Shown here one piece after another: positions 53,094 to 64,000 of a stretch of 64,000 nt of DNA. Location of the stretch: assembly GCA_030248215.1 (NCBI GenBank), contig JASANG010001213.1, forward strand, positions 186,001-250,000, given 5' to 3'. Both the position numbers and the translations under genes were made by a program. The notes under the pieces were generated by a model that was given only the letters and a program-made list of their open reading frames with translations, made no database searches and was not told where the DNA came from. The DNA is from Enoplolaimus lenunculus. Lineage: Eukaryota; Nematoda; Enoplea; Enoplida; Thoracostomopsidae. The number at the start of each line of letters is the position of its first letter. The stretch's first letter is position 1.

Positions 53094-54112
53094 TAGCTGT
53101 GTCTGTGATTACTCGATAATTTACCTGCTATGTCTGAGGAAAAAAATTTGTAATATATAGTTGGTGGTCAAAATAAGTGTTCACTAGTTTTAGATAGAGC
53201 ACAACCAGAGGTCTGCCTCCGGTTTCAGCCGAATCTCGATCTGAACCTTCTTTTAGACTTCTGCAAATTTATATCGAATTTGTCGTAAATTTCATGCACG
53301 CTGCGTTTGTAGTGAGTTAGATTGTATATAGTTACGTAATTCAGAGAAATAACGATAGCTAAATTGTCCAAGTTATTGTATCAAATATATCCAAACAAAA
53401 ATTTGCTACATTCTTTAGGTCATAGTTAAAATTTAGTGAAATTAACACAACAGTATTGTATTGCATAAAATATATAATTGCGTAAAAATCAATTAAGATG
53501 ATGAAATAAATAAACCAATACTTTTTAACAGCAATCAAGGATTCAAAGAATTGGCTCCGGCCTGTGGTAGAAATGTTAGCAAAGTAATACCCAAAGTAAA
53601 ACTTCGATTAACATTCTGCATATCAGTGTTATGCTAATATTCAATGGTTATAGCATTTCTGATCCAACGACTGAGTTTCTAATTGCAAATTTGGCAAAAA
53701 ACTAAACCGCAGCGATGCTCATTGACAATGGTCATTATATACTGCGTTAGTTTATGGTTTACTAAGTAGTCATATTAAGCTCAGTCTAAATTCTTGCTTT
53801 TTCAACCACTACACATAACCCTTTCCAAGATGGGGCATGCTATTATTAACTACAAACCACGCATGCGCAATACACTTGCAATGCTTGTTGTTTATCACAT
53901 TCTTTCGCGCATGCGCAGCTCAAAATCTTACCAAATAATATAACTGAGTGATGATGGAAAACACGTTCATCCCGAGAGTCCGTGGCTCATATCTTAGCCG
54001 TGAGCGTTCAAGCTAAGGTTAGTAAGGTTCATTCGAGTTTCTCGGAATTACATCTTTTGGAAAATAGAAAATATTTGCGCACGAAACAGTTAATTGTTGT
54101 TGACAATTTCAA

Positions 54113-54261
54113 CTAATCAATTTTCCTTTGAACTGCCCAGTTTGGTCGGCCTTTTCCAGGATCCGCTTGTGGGTCTGCTATTCGTTGTTCCAACGCAGCG
54201 ATGGATTGCGATCCGGCAGCTTCTCCTTCGAATATTGAACTGGTGATCACACCGCGATCGG
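54113..54261 (-). CDS. Last exon of the Ig protein with stop codon
   Basis: After ATTTTCAG the exon reads DRGVITSSIFEGEAAG and SIAALEQRIADPQADP, then RPNWAVQRKID and TAG. The first part matches the linker that follows each Ig in kettin-type proteins. No later exon is seen on this strand before the TMEM147 gene, so this is taken as the true C-terminus; an unseen donor before the stop cannot be excluded. Confidence 0.7.
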
Positions 54262-57200
54262 CTGAAAATTAAAAAACACAAAACGTACGTGCAAAAAATT
54301 GTTAAAGTCCATGAGAAAATTAAAGCTTAGAATTTTTGAAATTTAAGCTTAGAATTTTTGAAATTTAATAAATTTGAATATAGTAATCGTTTAGAAGCGG
54401 ATTTATACAAGAGGCATAGTATATATACATCTCAGATATTTTTAAAGCAACGATAAAAATTAGACCTTTGTGCTTTTCCTGGAAATTACCTAAAGGATCA
54501 CAAAAGTAGTAAAATTCTATCCCAGCTGTAACCCTATTCGAAGCGCGGATCGAACTGGTTAGATGACTAGTACCCTGTATGAACCAGGTTTGAAACCGTT
54601 CTTCTCACAGTCAGTCTTTACGTTAAGTCTGTGATGAGGCGCTACTGGAAGGCATGGGACATATAGAAAACTTAACAAAACAACAAAAAACCTATTCACA
54701 CGTGTAAGTTTTTGCACCCACAACTGGCAATTGCAAGCTGCACGTGCAACTTTTTTCGCAGGATTTGCAGCTGCATTGCAGCATGCGTATATATAGGGTT
54801 TTACAGAGTTCAAACCTGTAATTTGTATTTCAGCTGAAACTTCTGCCTGTCCTTTGGCGTTTGTTGCGCGACAAGTGTAAACGCCTGCATCACTGGTTTG
54901 CACTCCGTTAATAGTCAACATCGCACGCCCAAAGTCAGTGATAACAACAGCACGTGCACCTGGAACATAAAACAAATAAAGATTAACAATAAAATATGAC
55001 AAAACGATTTTAAATATATAGATGCTCACGCTGCACATTGAGCACGATTTTCAATTGAACTTAATAGTCTCTTATCGGCGGCCAGACACTGGCTAGAGAA
55101 ATCCCAATAACTCGAACTAGAACACCTCAAACCTTAAGTTTCATAACAACTTGGGCCCATGTATAGAACAGGGCCGGAACAGTAGTATAAGCATATTCCT
55201 AAGCCTAAGCAAAAAAATAGTCTAAAGCTTAAACTGACTCTACTATAGCCCCTCTGGAAAATGATCCGGCCCTGTCCTATACATGGGGCGCAACTTGTAA
55301 CAGCCGTAAAAGGTGTCTTAACTCTCAAGTTTCAGGATACTCTCAGTTCAAAACTTACGATATCAATCACCGACTGTTAATAGGTGCTACGCACATTTTA
55401 ATGCAAAAACAATGTCGACTTATAGTTGCATAAAGTGAGGACGTACTTGCGCATAGTTCACGTTCATTTAACATCCAAATAACGGTCATGCTCGGGTCAT
55501 CTCGGGGCAAATATTGGCATTCAAGACAAGCTTTCTCGCCTTCGACAAGGATTGCATCCGCCGGATTAGACAAAAACGTCGGTGCATCGTAGTCTACGGC
55601 AACTGTTTCCGGTATGATTTCCGGTTCCGATTCCACGTGTTTCAGTTCAACCAGCTCGAGTTGACGAGGACTAAAATTTTAACATCGAATACAAATTGAA
55701 ATGTGAAAGAAAAATGAAATCTGACTACAATTGAAAATTAGCTCTGTATATCTATAAAATTTTAGGAATAATTTCGTTGTTTGCAAATATTTTTCCTCCC
55801 AAATTCCGAAAAAAACAGACATACCGAGAAAAGGGCACGTTTGTTTGTTCATACCAAGCTTGTATCGTGCTGAACTTGCTAGCGGCGTAACAAATATACA
55901 GAAATACATGCAAGAATGTGACACGAGAATTAAATCCAAGCGAGGTTGACATTTCTTTAAATTAGGACACAGAATTTTCCAGGAAGGTTTGCGTCATTCT
56001 GGCCTTCCACAGACTACATGCTCAATTGAGGTTTCACAATGGTTCATATAGTTGAGTCAAAAATAATTTGACAACATTCTGGTCAAACTTCAATGCGTGC
56101 CACGTACTTTATTTTAAATTTATTATGAGCCAAAATAAGCAAAATTCTTACTCAACTGGAAGTTCGCCTTTGCCCATCGGTATTTTACGTTCACCTCCGG
56201 ATACTGGCGGGGTTACCGGTTGTGCTTTTGGCAGCCGGGATGGGAGTGGCTTTGGGGGCGACACGACTGCGTTGACCGGAGCATGACCAGTTTTCAGTGG
56301 TCGATCGACGTGTTTTAGCTGTTGTGCTTGGTTCAACAGTTCGGATACTCTGAAATTTAGTTTGTTTATAGAAATTACTGACAAGACATATAAACTGTTT
56401 GAACTTTTAAAAAATACTAGAAAAAAGCACTTTTAGAAGCATTAGCATTATTAACCGGCCGAATATACACATGACTGATATATATGGTTCGCTACGGTCG
56501 CCGAGAGAGATAATAGACTGCAAGTTTGAAAAAATAAATTAAAAGTTACAACAAACAGACATTGTTTAGGACATGTGATTTTCAGATCCGACCTATTCAC
56601 AGAAACTGTAATTTGAAATTATCGCTATCAAAGTGCTGATTGTGAAAACAAGAGTCACCCCCCTCTCCGAAGGCGGTGAGTGACAAAAACAAACTTACGA
56701 AGGTCGATATTTTTCATCTTTGGCGGGTTGGCCCGAAGGGACTTGCTGGAGTAAGCTTGCCTGAAGCGTAGCTGGAGCTGCTTGTGCCTGTTTTGGCGTT
56801 TGAGGTGGTGGAAGAGGGGGCGCTGAAGGTATTTTGCTTGCCGGTGGGGGTGGAGGTGGTGCCACAGGTACGGAAGTGTCTTGTGGTTTTGGTACCCTGA
56901 AATATAAGTACACAAATGTCGAAATAACAAAGATGAACAGCAGAGCTGTAATTTAAGAGAGTTGTGGGCTATTTTAAGAATATCGTTCGTCCAATCAAAT
57001 AAGCCTAATTTTATATCTATAATTCTTCCTGTAATTTTTGATTATATAATCAAAAATTCAGCGAATCAGTTTTATTTCGGTAATCAAAATTTATAAAAAC
57101 TTGCATATACCAGGTTACTTTTCTTACATCGGCTGAGCACCCGTTTCAGCCAACTTAACAGGTGCTTGATGACTATTTTTGCCGCAATCGTTAATTGCCG

Positions 57201-59652
57201 AACACGTGTAGAGTCCTTCGTCTTTGCCAGTTGAATTAAAACCGTTGAGAAATGTCAGGCAACATTCAAACGGACCAGAATCGATTCTGAAAAAATGCTA
57301 AACTAAAATTATTATTTGGTTATTTTACACCTTTCAAGTTAATTTAGATCCAGTTGATTAATCCAAGGCATCAGAAGCACATTCGATAGCAAACGTGAAA
57401 ACTAAAACTTCACTGTATATTGAGCACCAAAATGATGACATTTTGGCCAAGTTTAAGGAAAGGAGCATGTTTCCTCAAGCCCCCCTTCCGTGCGGACACT
57501 CAGTCGTAACTCAGTTAATACCTGAATCATTAGTATTTTGTTACCTATACGGTGAGCCAGGTCCACATGCCAGCGGCTGACCGTCTTTGTCCCAAACAAA
57601 TTTCACCGGATTTGCTTCCGGTTTCACTTTACACATCAGCTGAAGCGGTTGTTGTTGACCGACAAATTGAGCCGGATACGTTTCGATGAATACCGGAAGC
57701 GCAGCAACGCCTTCTGAAAATGAAAAATTTAAATTTTAATTATCTTATTAAAATTTTTCTCAATATATCAGTTCGTTTTCATTACAGCAATTCGTTTAGT
57801 TATGGCAAACGTGTAGAGAAACAGTACCTATAATGCGGCAATCGCTTAAATTTTTAGTGGCCCTTGGGTTTCGTATTATAAATGTTTGGTCTTGATTCAA
57901 GACAACCTTAGTACCGAAGACCGCGTTTGTTGCACAGTACAAATTGGTTTTGGTGGTTCGGTGCGACCAAAAAAGTTACCTGGTGTACGTAAGTTATTGT
58001 GTTTGATGCACAAAATGACAGTGCTTACGTTGTTTTGTTGCAATTCTACCACTGTGAGTATTAGATCCGCCGGAACCTATTGCAGTGCAAGAGTACGTTC
58101 CACTTGCAGCATCCGAAAATTGTGCTATCGTCAGTATGGATTCGTGTTCAGTGTTTGAAATACTGAAATAGTCGTTTCAAAACAATTTCATTAATAATTT
58201 ATATAAGAACATTTACAATGCTGACAATTGTATTTCCAAAACACAGCCTAATCGTAAGTCTTTGTTATAGCATTTTGGTACAACTTAAAGAATGTACTGC
58301 CGAAAGAATCTGTTCAATCTGTAGGGACTGTTATTACTGCAGGACCCAAAATGAACGTTATTAGTGTCATGCCCAGACTGATTCCAAGGGTGCTAATAAG
58401 ACTATCAGCTGAAATTCGCTAACCTGACACCGTCACGTCCTGTTGCGTCAAGCGTCTGACCGTTTCGAGCCCAGCGGAATTGTACCGAACCACAGGATGG
58501 ATCCACCCGACATTTCAAGGTAACCACAGTGCCGACGTTGAAAAAATTGGCTGGAAACGTTTCAATAAATTTTGGCATTATTCCAGCGGCGACTTGTTGT
58601 TGTTGTTGTTGCATCATTACTTGTTCCATACCAGATTGTTGCGAGTGTTGAGCAGATGCTACTGAAAATAGAAAAACACCGCTTTTTCTAACGCCAGTTT
58701 TGCAATAATTGTAAATTCTGTTGCTAGTGCGGGTATTCGCCTTTTCGTCATACAAGAACTAAAATTTCCTATAATTAAATATCATGTAATCGTTATATGA
58801 TCGAACTATTGAAACAGTAGCATGTGCTGAAGTAAATACAACTGACTATGCGCTCAGGAAGCCCGAAATTGTGGATATTCCATAATCAAGCACAGGTGTA
58901 TGAATAGATTGTGTAGCAGTGTGCCAATTAATTTTCCCACGGGGCGATTTATGGATTACTAAATAAAAAGTAAAGCTTTAGTAAAGTATATTGTAGATTA
59001 CACTTACCACATAGGTTTCGGCGGATTATGTGGGATGTGACTTTATCCTGTCGGGCCTCTACGACCAAAACCTGAGCCAGCAAACCTTGCTATAGGGTCT
59101 CAAGAATTTCTCGAAGATCATACAATGGCTTCAGGCAACTTACACTCGAGTGTGAAACTCCCCATGCTTAGCATTGACCTTTTTCGACTTATATACCTTC
59201 AGATGTCGTCTTCGTGCTCGCCATCGCTTCTGTTGACATTCCACTGGACTTAATTTCAATAGTTGCTGGATCATTTTTGCCCGAAGTTGCTTCTTGAGAT
59301 ACGATTTTAATATTTCGAAATCCTTCTTCAACCACAGTTCCAATTTGTCTCGGATCTGACTCCGCTTGTCCAGAGGTGACGTTGGTAGAGTCAAGGACTT
59401 GAACGTAACTTTGATGAGTGTTCGGTTCGCCGTGTTCGCCAACCACTGCCATAACGCCGTAGTAACCACTGTCTATCGGGTCAACATTGCGAATTGTTAA
59501 CGTAGAATCGGTTTGAGTTGAGTTTATTCTAAATCACCAGTATCCAGGAGTTTATTTCGGAAGGGTATAACTTCCACCAGGAATTTTTGTGATCGAATGA
59601 GAATAGAGTATTATCAGCTGGAAGGCGGTACGTTATTATTATTATTATTACA

Positions 59653-59696
<44 letters not shown>

Positions 59697-62600
59697 AAAT
59701 CTCAGAAAAATAAATCTTAGAAACACCGCAGGGCCAGAAAATTAACAGCCCTGCGCATAAGGTTGAACGTTTTTTAATGATTCTTAACTTTGCAAGACAT
59801 GATACGTTTAGCAGCGCCCCAAAAGTTGTGAATGGTGCTGGCAAATGCCGAAAATGAAACGCCTCAATGTTCGCTTAATTAAAATATTATCGTCGAATCA
59901 TTATAAATAACCGCATAATAATGTTCCTCTCCTGCCTGACAACATAAATTTGAATAGGCGGACCAGGAATCGATTGCTGCCCGCTCTCGGTACGCTGTTT
60001 GCATCAACTAGTATTTAGGTTTTACGTGCTACAATCTCAGTCACAACAACGTTAATATATACTCAGTTCAGTAGCAAATCAAATATGGCCGATGACTTAA
60101 GAAATTGTTTAACTTAAGTACGCTTTTAGAAACGATAAATTATAGTTTCCTAATGACCTAGCATATTCTCAAGTATCAAGTAGTGCTTAAATATTGTTAC
60201 AGAAACTCAGCCAGTGGACTCATCTTACCGCACACGTTGTGATGGATATAGCGGAATCTGATCCTTGAACCACTGAAAGATTACGGGTTGGTCAACTTGG
60301 ACAGTGTTCGGTGCTACAGATGCGGTCAGATGAAGATCCGAATTACTCGTGACCGCAAAGTCGTTGAATAGTTGGGTAAATGTTGGTGGCGGTGCTGGCT
60401 GAGGAGCTAAAATTAATCAATCCATTATTGAAGTTTTATTGTTATAATGCCTGGTTTATATCACAAAAATACATATAAACAAAACGGAGAGTCGTAAAGT
60501 ATGAGTGTGTAAAGGAAGCTTAAAGTCCTTCCAATAAAAATTTTCTTACAAATACTTCGGAGTATTTATTCAATTAATTAGAAAACTTTATAGTTTAAAA
60601 GTTGCGATATACTTGTCGTGCTGGGACCGTCCGGCTTTATACTTCGGTGAAAAGTCAAACAAATTCTCTTTATTAATTGGTGTGCGGTGCTATTCATAGC
60701 GGTACGGTAATTCAACAACGACGCCGTATACGCCGGCATGTCGGATATCGCCGTGCATAAAATGTTCAAAAAACTGTATTGAAACCTCTACCAAATCGAT
60801 ATTAACATTGAGGTGTAATGAAGAGTCGATGAATGGTCAGTGGCTCGGCGTACCTAAAGGTGAGGTTAAATTTTGGTTAGTTTTAATTTTTAAAACAGAA
60901 AAACAAGTCATTTGGTTTCATAAAACCTTATAATGCAGTCTATGGATACAGCTAAATACCTTGATTCAGCCGCAAACCAACGCTAATTTGCGTAGATCCA
61001 GCAGAATTTTCTGCGACACAGCAGTATTTTCCTTGATCAGCTAATTCAATTGCTTTGATAACCAGTGTGAATACGTGGACATTCGGGCTTGTTTCGTTGT
61101 AAAGCATTTCATGCTTGGCGTTCGATGACGTAATTGTTTGGCCGTCTTTTGACCAAGCAACTGTTGGTATTGGATTTGCCTAAAGTGTTCGAGTCAGATA
61201 TGACGTAAGCATTTAACGTTAAATATCATCTCACTTGCATTAAATTCAACTGATGTTCTGAAGTTAGATACTTTTAAACTTAATTACAAATTTGTTGCGA
61301 AACAAAAAGATATCAACTTTTTATAGTTGAATATATAAAGAGTTGCGTCTGCGGAAATGTTTACCGTCCTCAACGTGAAGTCTCTAAATTTCAACACCAA
61401 CAAATATATTAACAATTTTTAAAAATTCAATTAACCAATTATTCTTTGACAAAACAAAGCATCATTTAGCTCTTCTCTGTTACCAATTTCTGCTTGAGGG
61501 GGGACTCTATAAAGTCGCTACGCACACGTCTTACACATTGTTTTACCTCAAATGTCATTTCGATGCACGCTGTTCGGTGTTGAGCCGATGCTATTACTGC
61601 AGGAGCGCTCATGATCGTTGGCGGAATTAGTCCTGGTTGCAGTTGTTGCTGTTGCTGTTGCGCGAATATTGATTCATGTTGCGCGCGTTGTTGCTGCATA
61701 AAGTCTTGCTGTTCTTGAAAGAATTGTTGTCGCTGTTGTTCAAGTTGTTGTTGCATCGATGCCATCATGTTTGTTTGTTGATCGAGCATGGATTGGTGCC
61801 AAGTGTTGCTAAAAATTTAAAGTAAACGTAGAAAATGGTTTGTGTGTCGTGTACTGAACACGTATTTTTCAGTTTTCAACTACGCAGTACCGAACTGTTA
61901 CTACAGTTGATCGAGTTGAAAATCATAAACACTGGAAGGCGCACTGACTGTGTTTCTGGGAAATGTAATTGTAGCAATTCCGTCTATCATCGTACTTGAA
62001 TTGACCTATGCGGCACTGAACAGCACCGCAAATAAATCGAGCCCGTAGCCAGAAAGGGGCCAGGGGTTCACAGCCCGTCCTGCAAAAGTTTTAGCCCCCT
62101 TAGAAAATTTTCAACCTTTGGTGCAAGTCATAGAATATCCTTGTACGCCTCTCGTAAAAAACGTTTAACCCCCTCTAGCAATTTAAGCTGGCTATGAGCC
62201 CGCACCAAATCTGGAGTTATCTATACATACATTTCTTGACTTATGTCACCGTTAGTAATGGTGTAATTATGGATGTTTAAGGTTCAAAATCCACGTTATA
62301 ACGTTTCGCAGCTTCGGGAGTTTATGACCTTCATTTCAAAATACTGGCTACGTCACTGGTGTCCGGTGCCGTCCATCTACGCACAATAACCGCACCATTT
62401 CTAATAACCCTTTACCTATCAAACCCAGGCATCTCCATGAACCCAGACTGCGGTTGAATCATCATCATTCCATTGTCGAAGCCTTGAATTTGACCAGTCC
62501 CCTGTCTTCCCTGCCCCCCAATTGATAAATTTGCCCCGCTCTGCAACCGGCCGTATTGATTTTCGGCCAAAATAAAATAAGTCGCCGCATCATCTGGCGT

Positions 62601-63832
62601 CACTGAAGCAATCCGTAAGCTGGCTCGGCCATCTGGCTCGTACAGCATGATGTATTTGCCATTGATCGGCGTTAGCGGGTTGCCTTCTTTGAGCCAAGAA
62701 ATCTGAAATTTTTAAACGTCGGGATAAATATGGATGAAAATTTTTTGAGCTTTAGCTGCAATTTACAATGAAAAACATTGAAGCATTTCCTATAAGTTTC
62801 GTACAGAAACTGCAAAGTTTAAAAAGCATCATCTCCTCCGCTTAAAAATAGCGGATCCACTACAGACAGAAAAAAATGGCCTTGGTGTACCTTTGGTACA
62901 GGATTTCCAGTAATAACAGCTTCAAAAGTTGCATCTTGGCCAATGTCGCGAGATATGGGCTGCAGTTGTGACTGAATATGAGGCGGAGCGTGTGGCGCTT
63001 CTGATGTCGCAGTGGTTATACCTCCAGTCATGCCGACATCTTGATCAATACTGCTCCGGATCCAACTCTGAAAATAGAAAGAACGAATTCACAAGCTAGA
63101 TAGTTGAGGCCCGTTGATCAAATTATGGGATAAAATTGAAAACAAAGATAAAAGTATTCCAAAAATAAAGTCGAATTTTCTGAAATTTTAACCTATTTTT
63201 CTATTATACGCTTGCGAGCTTTGACAAAACAGAATCGATTTGGAAATTTTCTGAGAACTTTGGCGAGTCGTGACCACCTCTGAATTTGATACTGAGTTTG
63301 AATTTTAAAAAAAGTCGATTTTTAATAAGACGTTCGAGCTACAGGAAGCTTTTTAATGAAAGCCCTCAAGAGCAAACAACTGAAGAAATTTAAAGCCAGA
63401 TGTGCGTAACTATTGAAACTTTCCGTTGTATAGCCTTTGACTTCGCATGGCACGGCCTTTGGGTTTATGCTTGCTTCGGCATAACCCTACAGGTTTCCTT
63501 TAAGTCCTGCGCAATAGAGGTTCCAAATTTTTCAAACCTGTTCTGGGACATTTCCTGAAAACACCTGCCGCATACGATGGCCACGGCTAGTCGAACTATC
63601 TGCGCCACCAACAGCGTTTCCAGTTGTCACAGTAGAATGCGACGTTTGCATTACCTTACGAGTAATCATACTGATACGATTAAATTAAAATTATTTAGCG
63701 CTAAAAAATTCGTTTGAGGTCTATAGATAATGCGAAAAATATGACACCGGAGCCGCGGGTTACGAACTGGAACATTTTAGTTGAGCTGCTATCACTTGTA
63801 CCTGGCTGATGGTCGGGATTCGGTACTAAGAT
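54113..63832 (-). CDS. Multi-Ig-domain protein, kettin/titin/palladin-like, C-terminal 1064 residues
   Basis: Exons on the minus strand: 63670-63538, 63067-62891, 62702-62416, 61808-61547, 61179-60960, 60406-60229, 59528-59197, 58661-58424, 58162-58029, 57713-57551, 57286-57128, 56896-56699, 56349-56152, 55670-55447, 54959-54816 and 54261-54113 (TAG stop); a 31-base exon 63832-63802 fits upstream in phase. They give about six I-set Ig domains. The first ends in the SWLKEGN and YFILAENQYG strands. A Gln-rich linker follows, then Ig 2 (YCCVAENSAG), Ig 3 (YYGVMAV), Ig 4 (MPKFIETFPANF), Ig 5 (LPVFIETYPAQF), a Pro-rich linker and Ig 6 (APTFLSNPADAILVEGE). The last Ig is followed by a kettin-style linker (ADRGVI to SIAALEQRI). 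A role in muscle filaments is inferred from family resemblance. The N-terminal part lies beyond the window. Confidence 0.88.
54690..54800. mobile_element. Partial copy of the 38474-type MITE
   Basis: CTATTCACACGTGTAAGTTTTTGCA and the following TTGCAAGCTGCACGTGCAA match the left end and interior of the 38474 element. It ends next to the Ig-gene exon at 54816. Confidence 0.6.
55154..55289. mobile_element. GGCCCATGTAT-family MITE in an Ig-gene intron
   Basis: Same ends as the 30148 and 43206 copies; flanking 8-mers ACAACTTG and GCAACTTG differ at one base. A single short TTAGGC block remains. 136 bp, in the intron between exons 55447 and 54959. Confidence 0.9.
56152..56896 (-). CDS. Two exons forming the Pro-rich linker of the Ig protein
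   Basis: Exon 56896-56699 encodes VAPPPPPPASKIPSAPPLPP and a Gln/Ala-rich part. Exon 56349-56152 encodes a helical start (VSELLNQAQQLKHVDR) and more Pro/Lys-rich sequence. Poly-proline runs of this kind bind SH3, EVH1 or profilin in palladin-type proteins; that role here is inference. Both exons are 198 bases with the same entry and exit phase, so either could be skipped without a frameshift. Confidence 0.85.
59633..59696. repeat. (ATT)n microsatellite in an Ig-gene intron
   Basis: About 20 ATT units with one CAA interruption, downstream of the exon at 59528 on the plus coordinate. Confidence 0.93.
61547..61808 (-). CDS. Exon with the Gln-rich linker of the Ig protein
   Basis: The exon encodes a stretch of about 60 residues that is roughly half Gln (QQQLEQQRQQFF and IFAQQQQQQLQ), possibly coiled or disordered, joining Ig 1 to Ig 2. 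It ends with the first strand of Ig 2 (CIEMTFE), which continues as ANPIPTVAWSKDG in the next exon. Confidence 0.88.
62038..62200. mobile_element. Short inverted-end element in an Ig-gene intron
   Basis: CGAGCCCGTAGCCAGAAAGG and CTGGCTATGAGCCCGCACC are approximately inverted around GTTTTAGCCCCCTTAGAAAA-type sequence. Likely a MITE; boundaries approximate. Confidence 0.5.
63802..63832 (-). CDS. Candidate 31-base micro-exon of the Ig protein
   Basis: ACAG precedes it and GTACAAG follows it on the minus strand. In the phase needed by the next exon it reads LSTESRPSA and exits with AG, which the T at 63670 completes to Ser. Support is only phase and splice consensus. Confidence 0.35.
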
Positions 63833-64000
63833 CTGTAATTAAGTATTAAAGGTACCAGAACAAAATATCGTCTCTTGTGGTAAACAAAAGTTTGCCAATA
63901 GAGAAATTATTGTATAGTCGGTATACGCTAGTTTAGCATCACTCGTACCATAGACATTGTAAAGTAATTACGTGATCCAAAAAACAAAAGAAAGATTACG

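Larger units (their letters stand above)
51115..54112. other. Intergenic region, TMEM147 promoter side to Ig-gene 3' end
   Basis: No gene recognised. 51115-51460 is the 5' side of TMEM147. A region near 51470-51830 has TE-like pieces (CTCGCTTCGCTCGCGAG, CCTAAGCCTACAC). The nested MITE pair is at 52765-53093. 53100-54110 is plain AT-rich sequence. Confidence 0.55.

Overview
The window is animal nuclear DNA: AT-rich, intron-rich and full of short DNA transposons. A nematode or close relative is most likely. The receptor kinase has a nematode-style activation segment (MMPVRWMSP, as in C. elegans DAF-2), and one MITE family carries short runs of TTAGGC, the nematode telomere unit. This placement is inference from the sequence; the species is not identified.

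Four protein-coding genes can be read by splicing. (1) Plus strand, about 351-29147: the C-terminal end of the alpha subunit and the whole beta subunit of an insulin/IGF receptor (daf-2/InR type). It has a furin site, FnIII domains, one membrane segment, a juxtamembrane NPEY, a split tyrosine kinase and a very long tail of about 1226 residues. The L1, CR and L2 domains must lie before base 1. (2) Minus strand, 34019-39055: a complete eight-exon short-chain dehydrogenase/reductase of 265 aa. (3) Minus strand, 48801-51114: a complete six-exon TMEM147 of 227 aa. (4) Minus strand, 54113-64000: the last 1064 or so residues of a multi-Ig, probably muscle, protein of kettin/titin/palladin character, with Gln-rich and Pro-rich linkers; its 5' end is beyond the window. 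In genes 1-4 the reading phase matches across every junction used.

The rest (the 11.9-kb first intron, 29.1-34.0 kb, 39.1-48.8 kb and 51.1-54.1 kb) is mostly non-autonomous DNA transposons. There are hAT-like MITEs (CAGGGTGCAACCGG ends, 8-bp target duplications), a GGCCCATGTAT family (8-bp duplications, 0.14-1.09 kb), at least three TA-flanked Tc1/mariner-like MITE families including one nested insertion, a paired 1.1-kb repeat, long inverted repeats, a 2.1-kb intronic 18-bp minisatellite and several microsatellites. No retroviral or LTR element, CRISPR array or operon was recognised.

Functionally, the insulin receptor is the central gene: a growth and metabolism receptor whose tail is long and lacks YxxM motifs, whose activation loop has Glu in place of the first tyrosine, and whose APE motif reads SPQ. 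The other three genes are unrelated neighbours.
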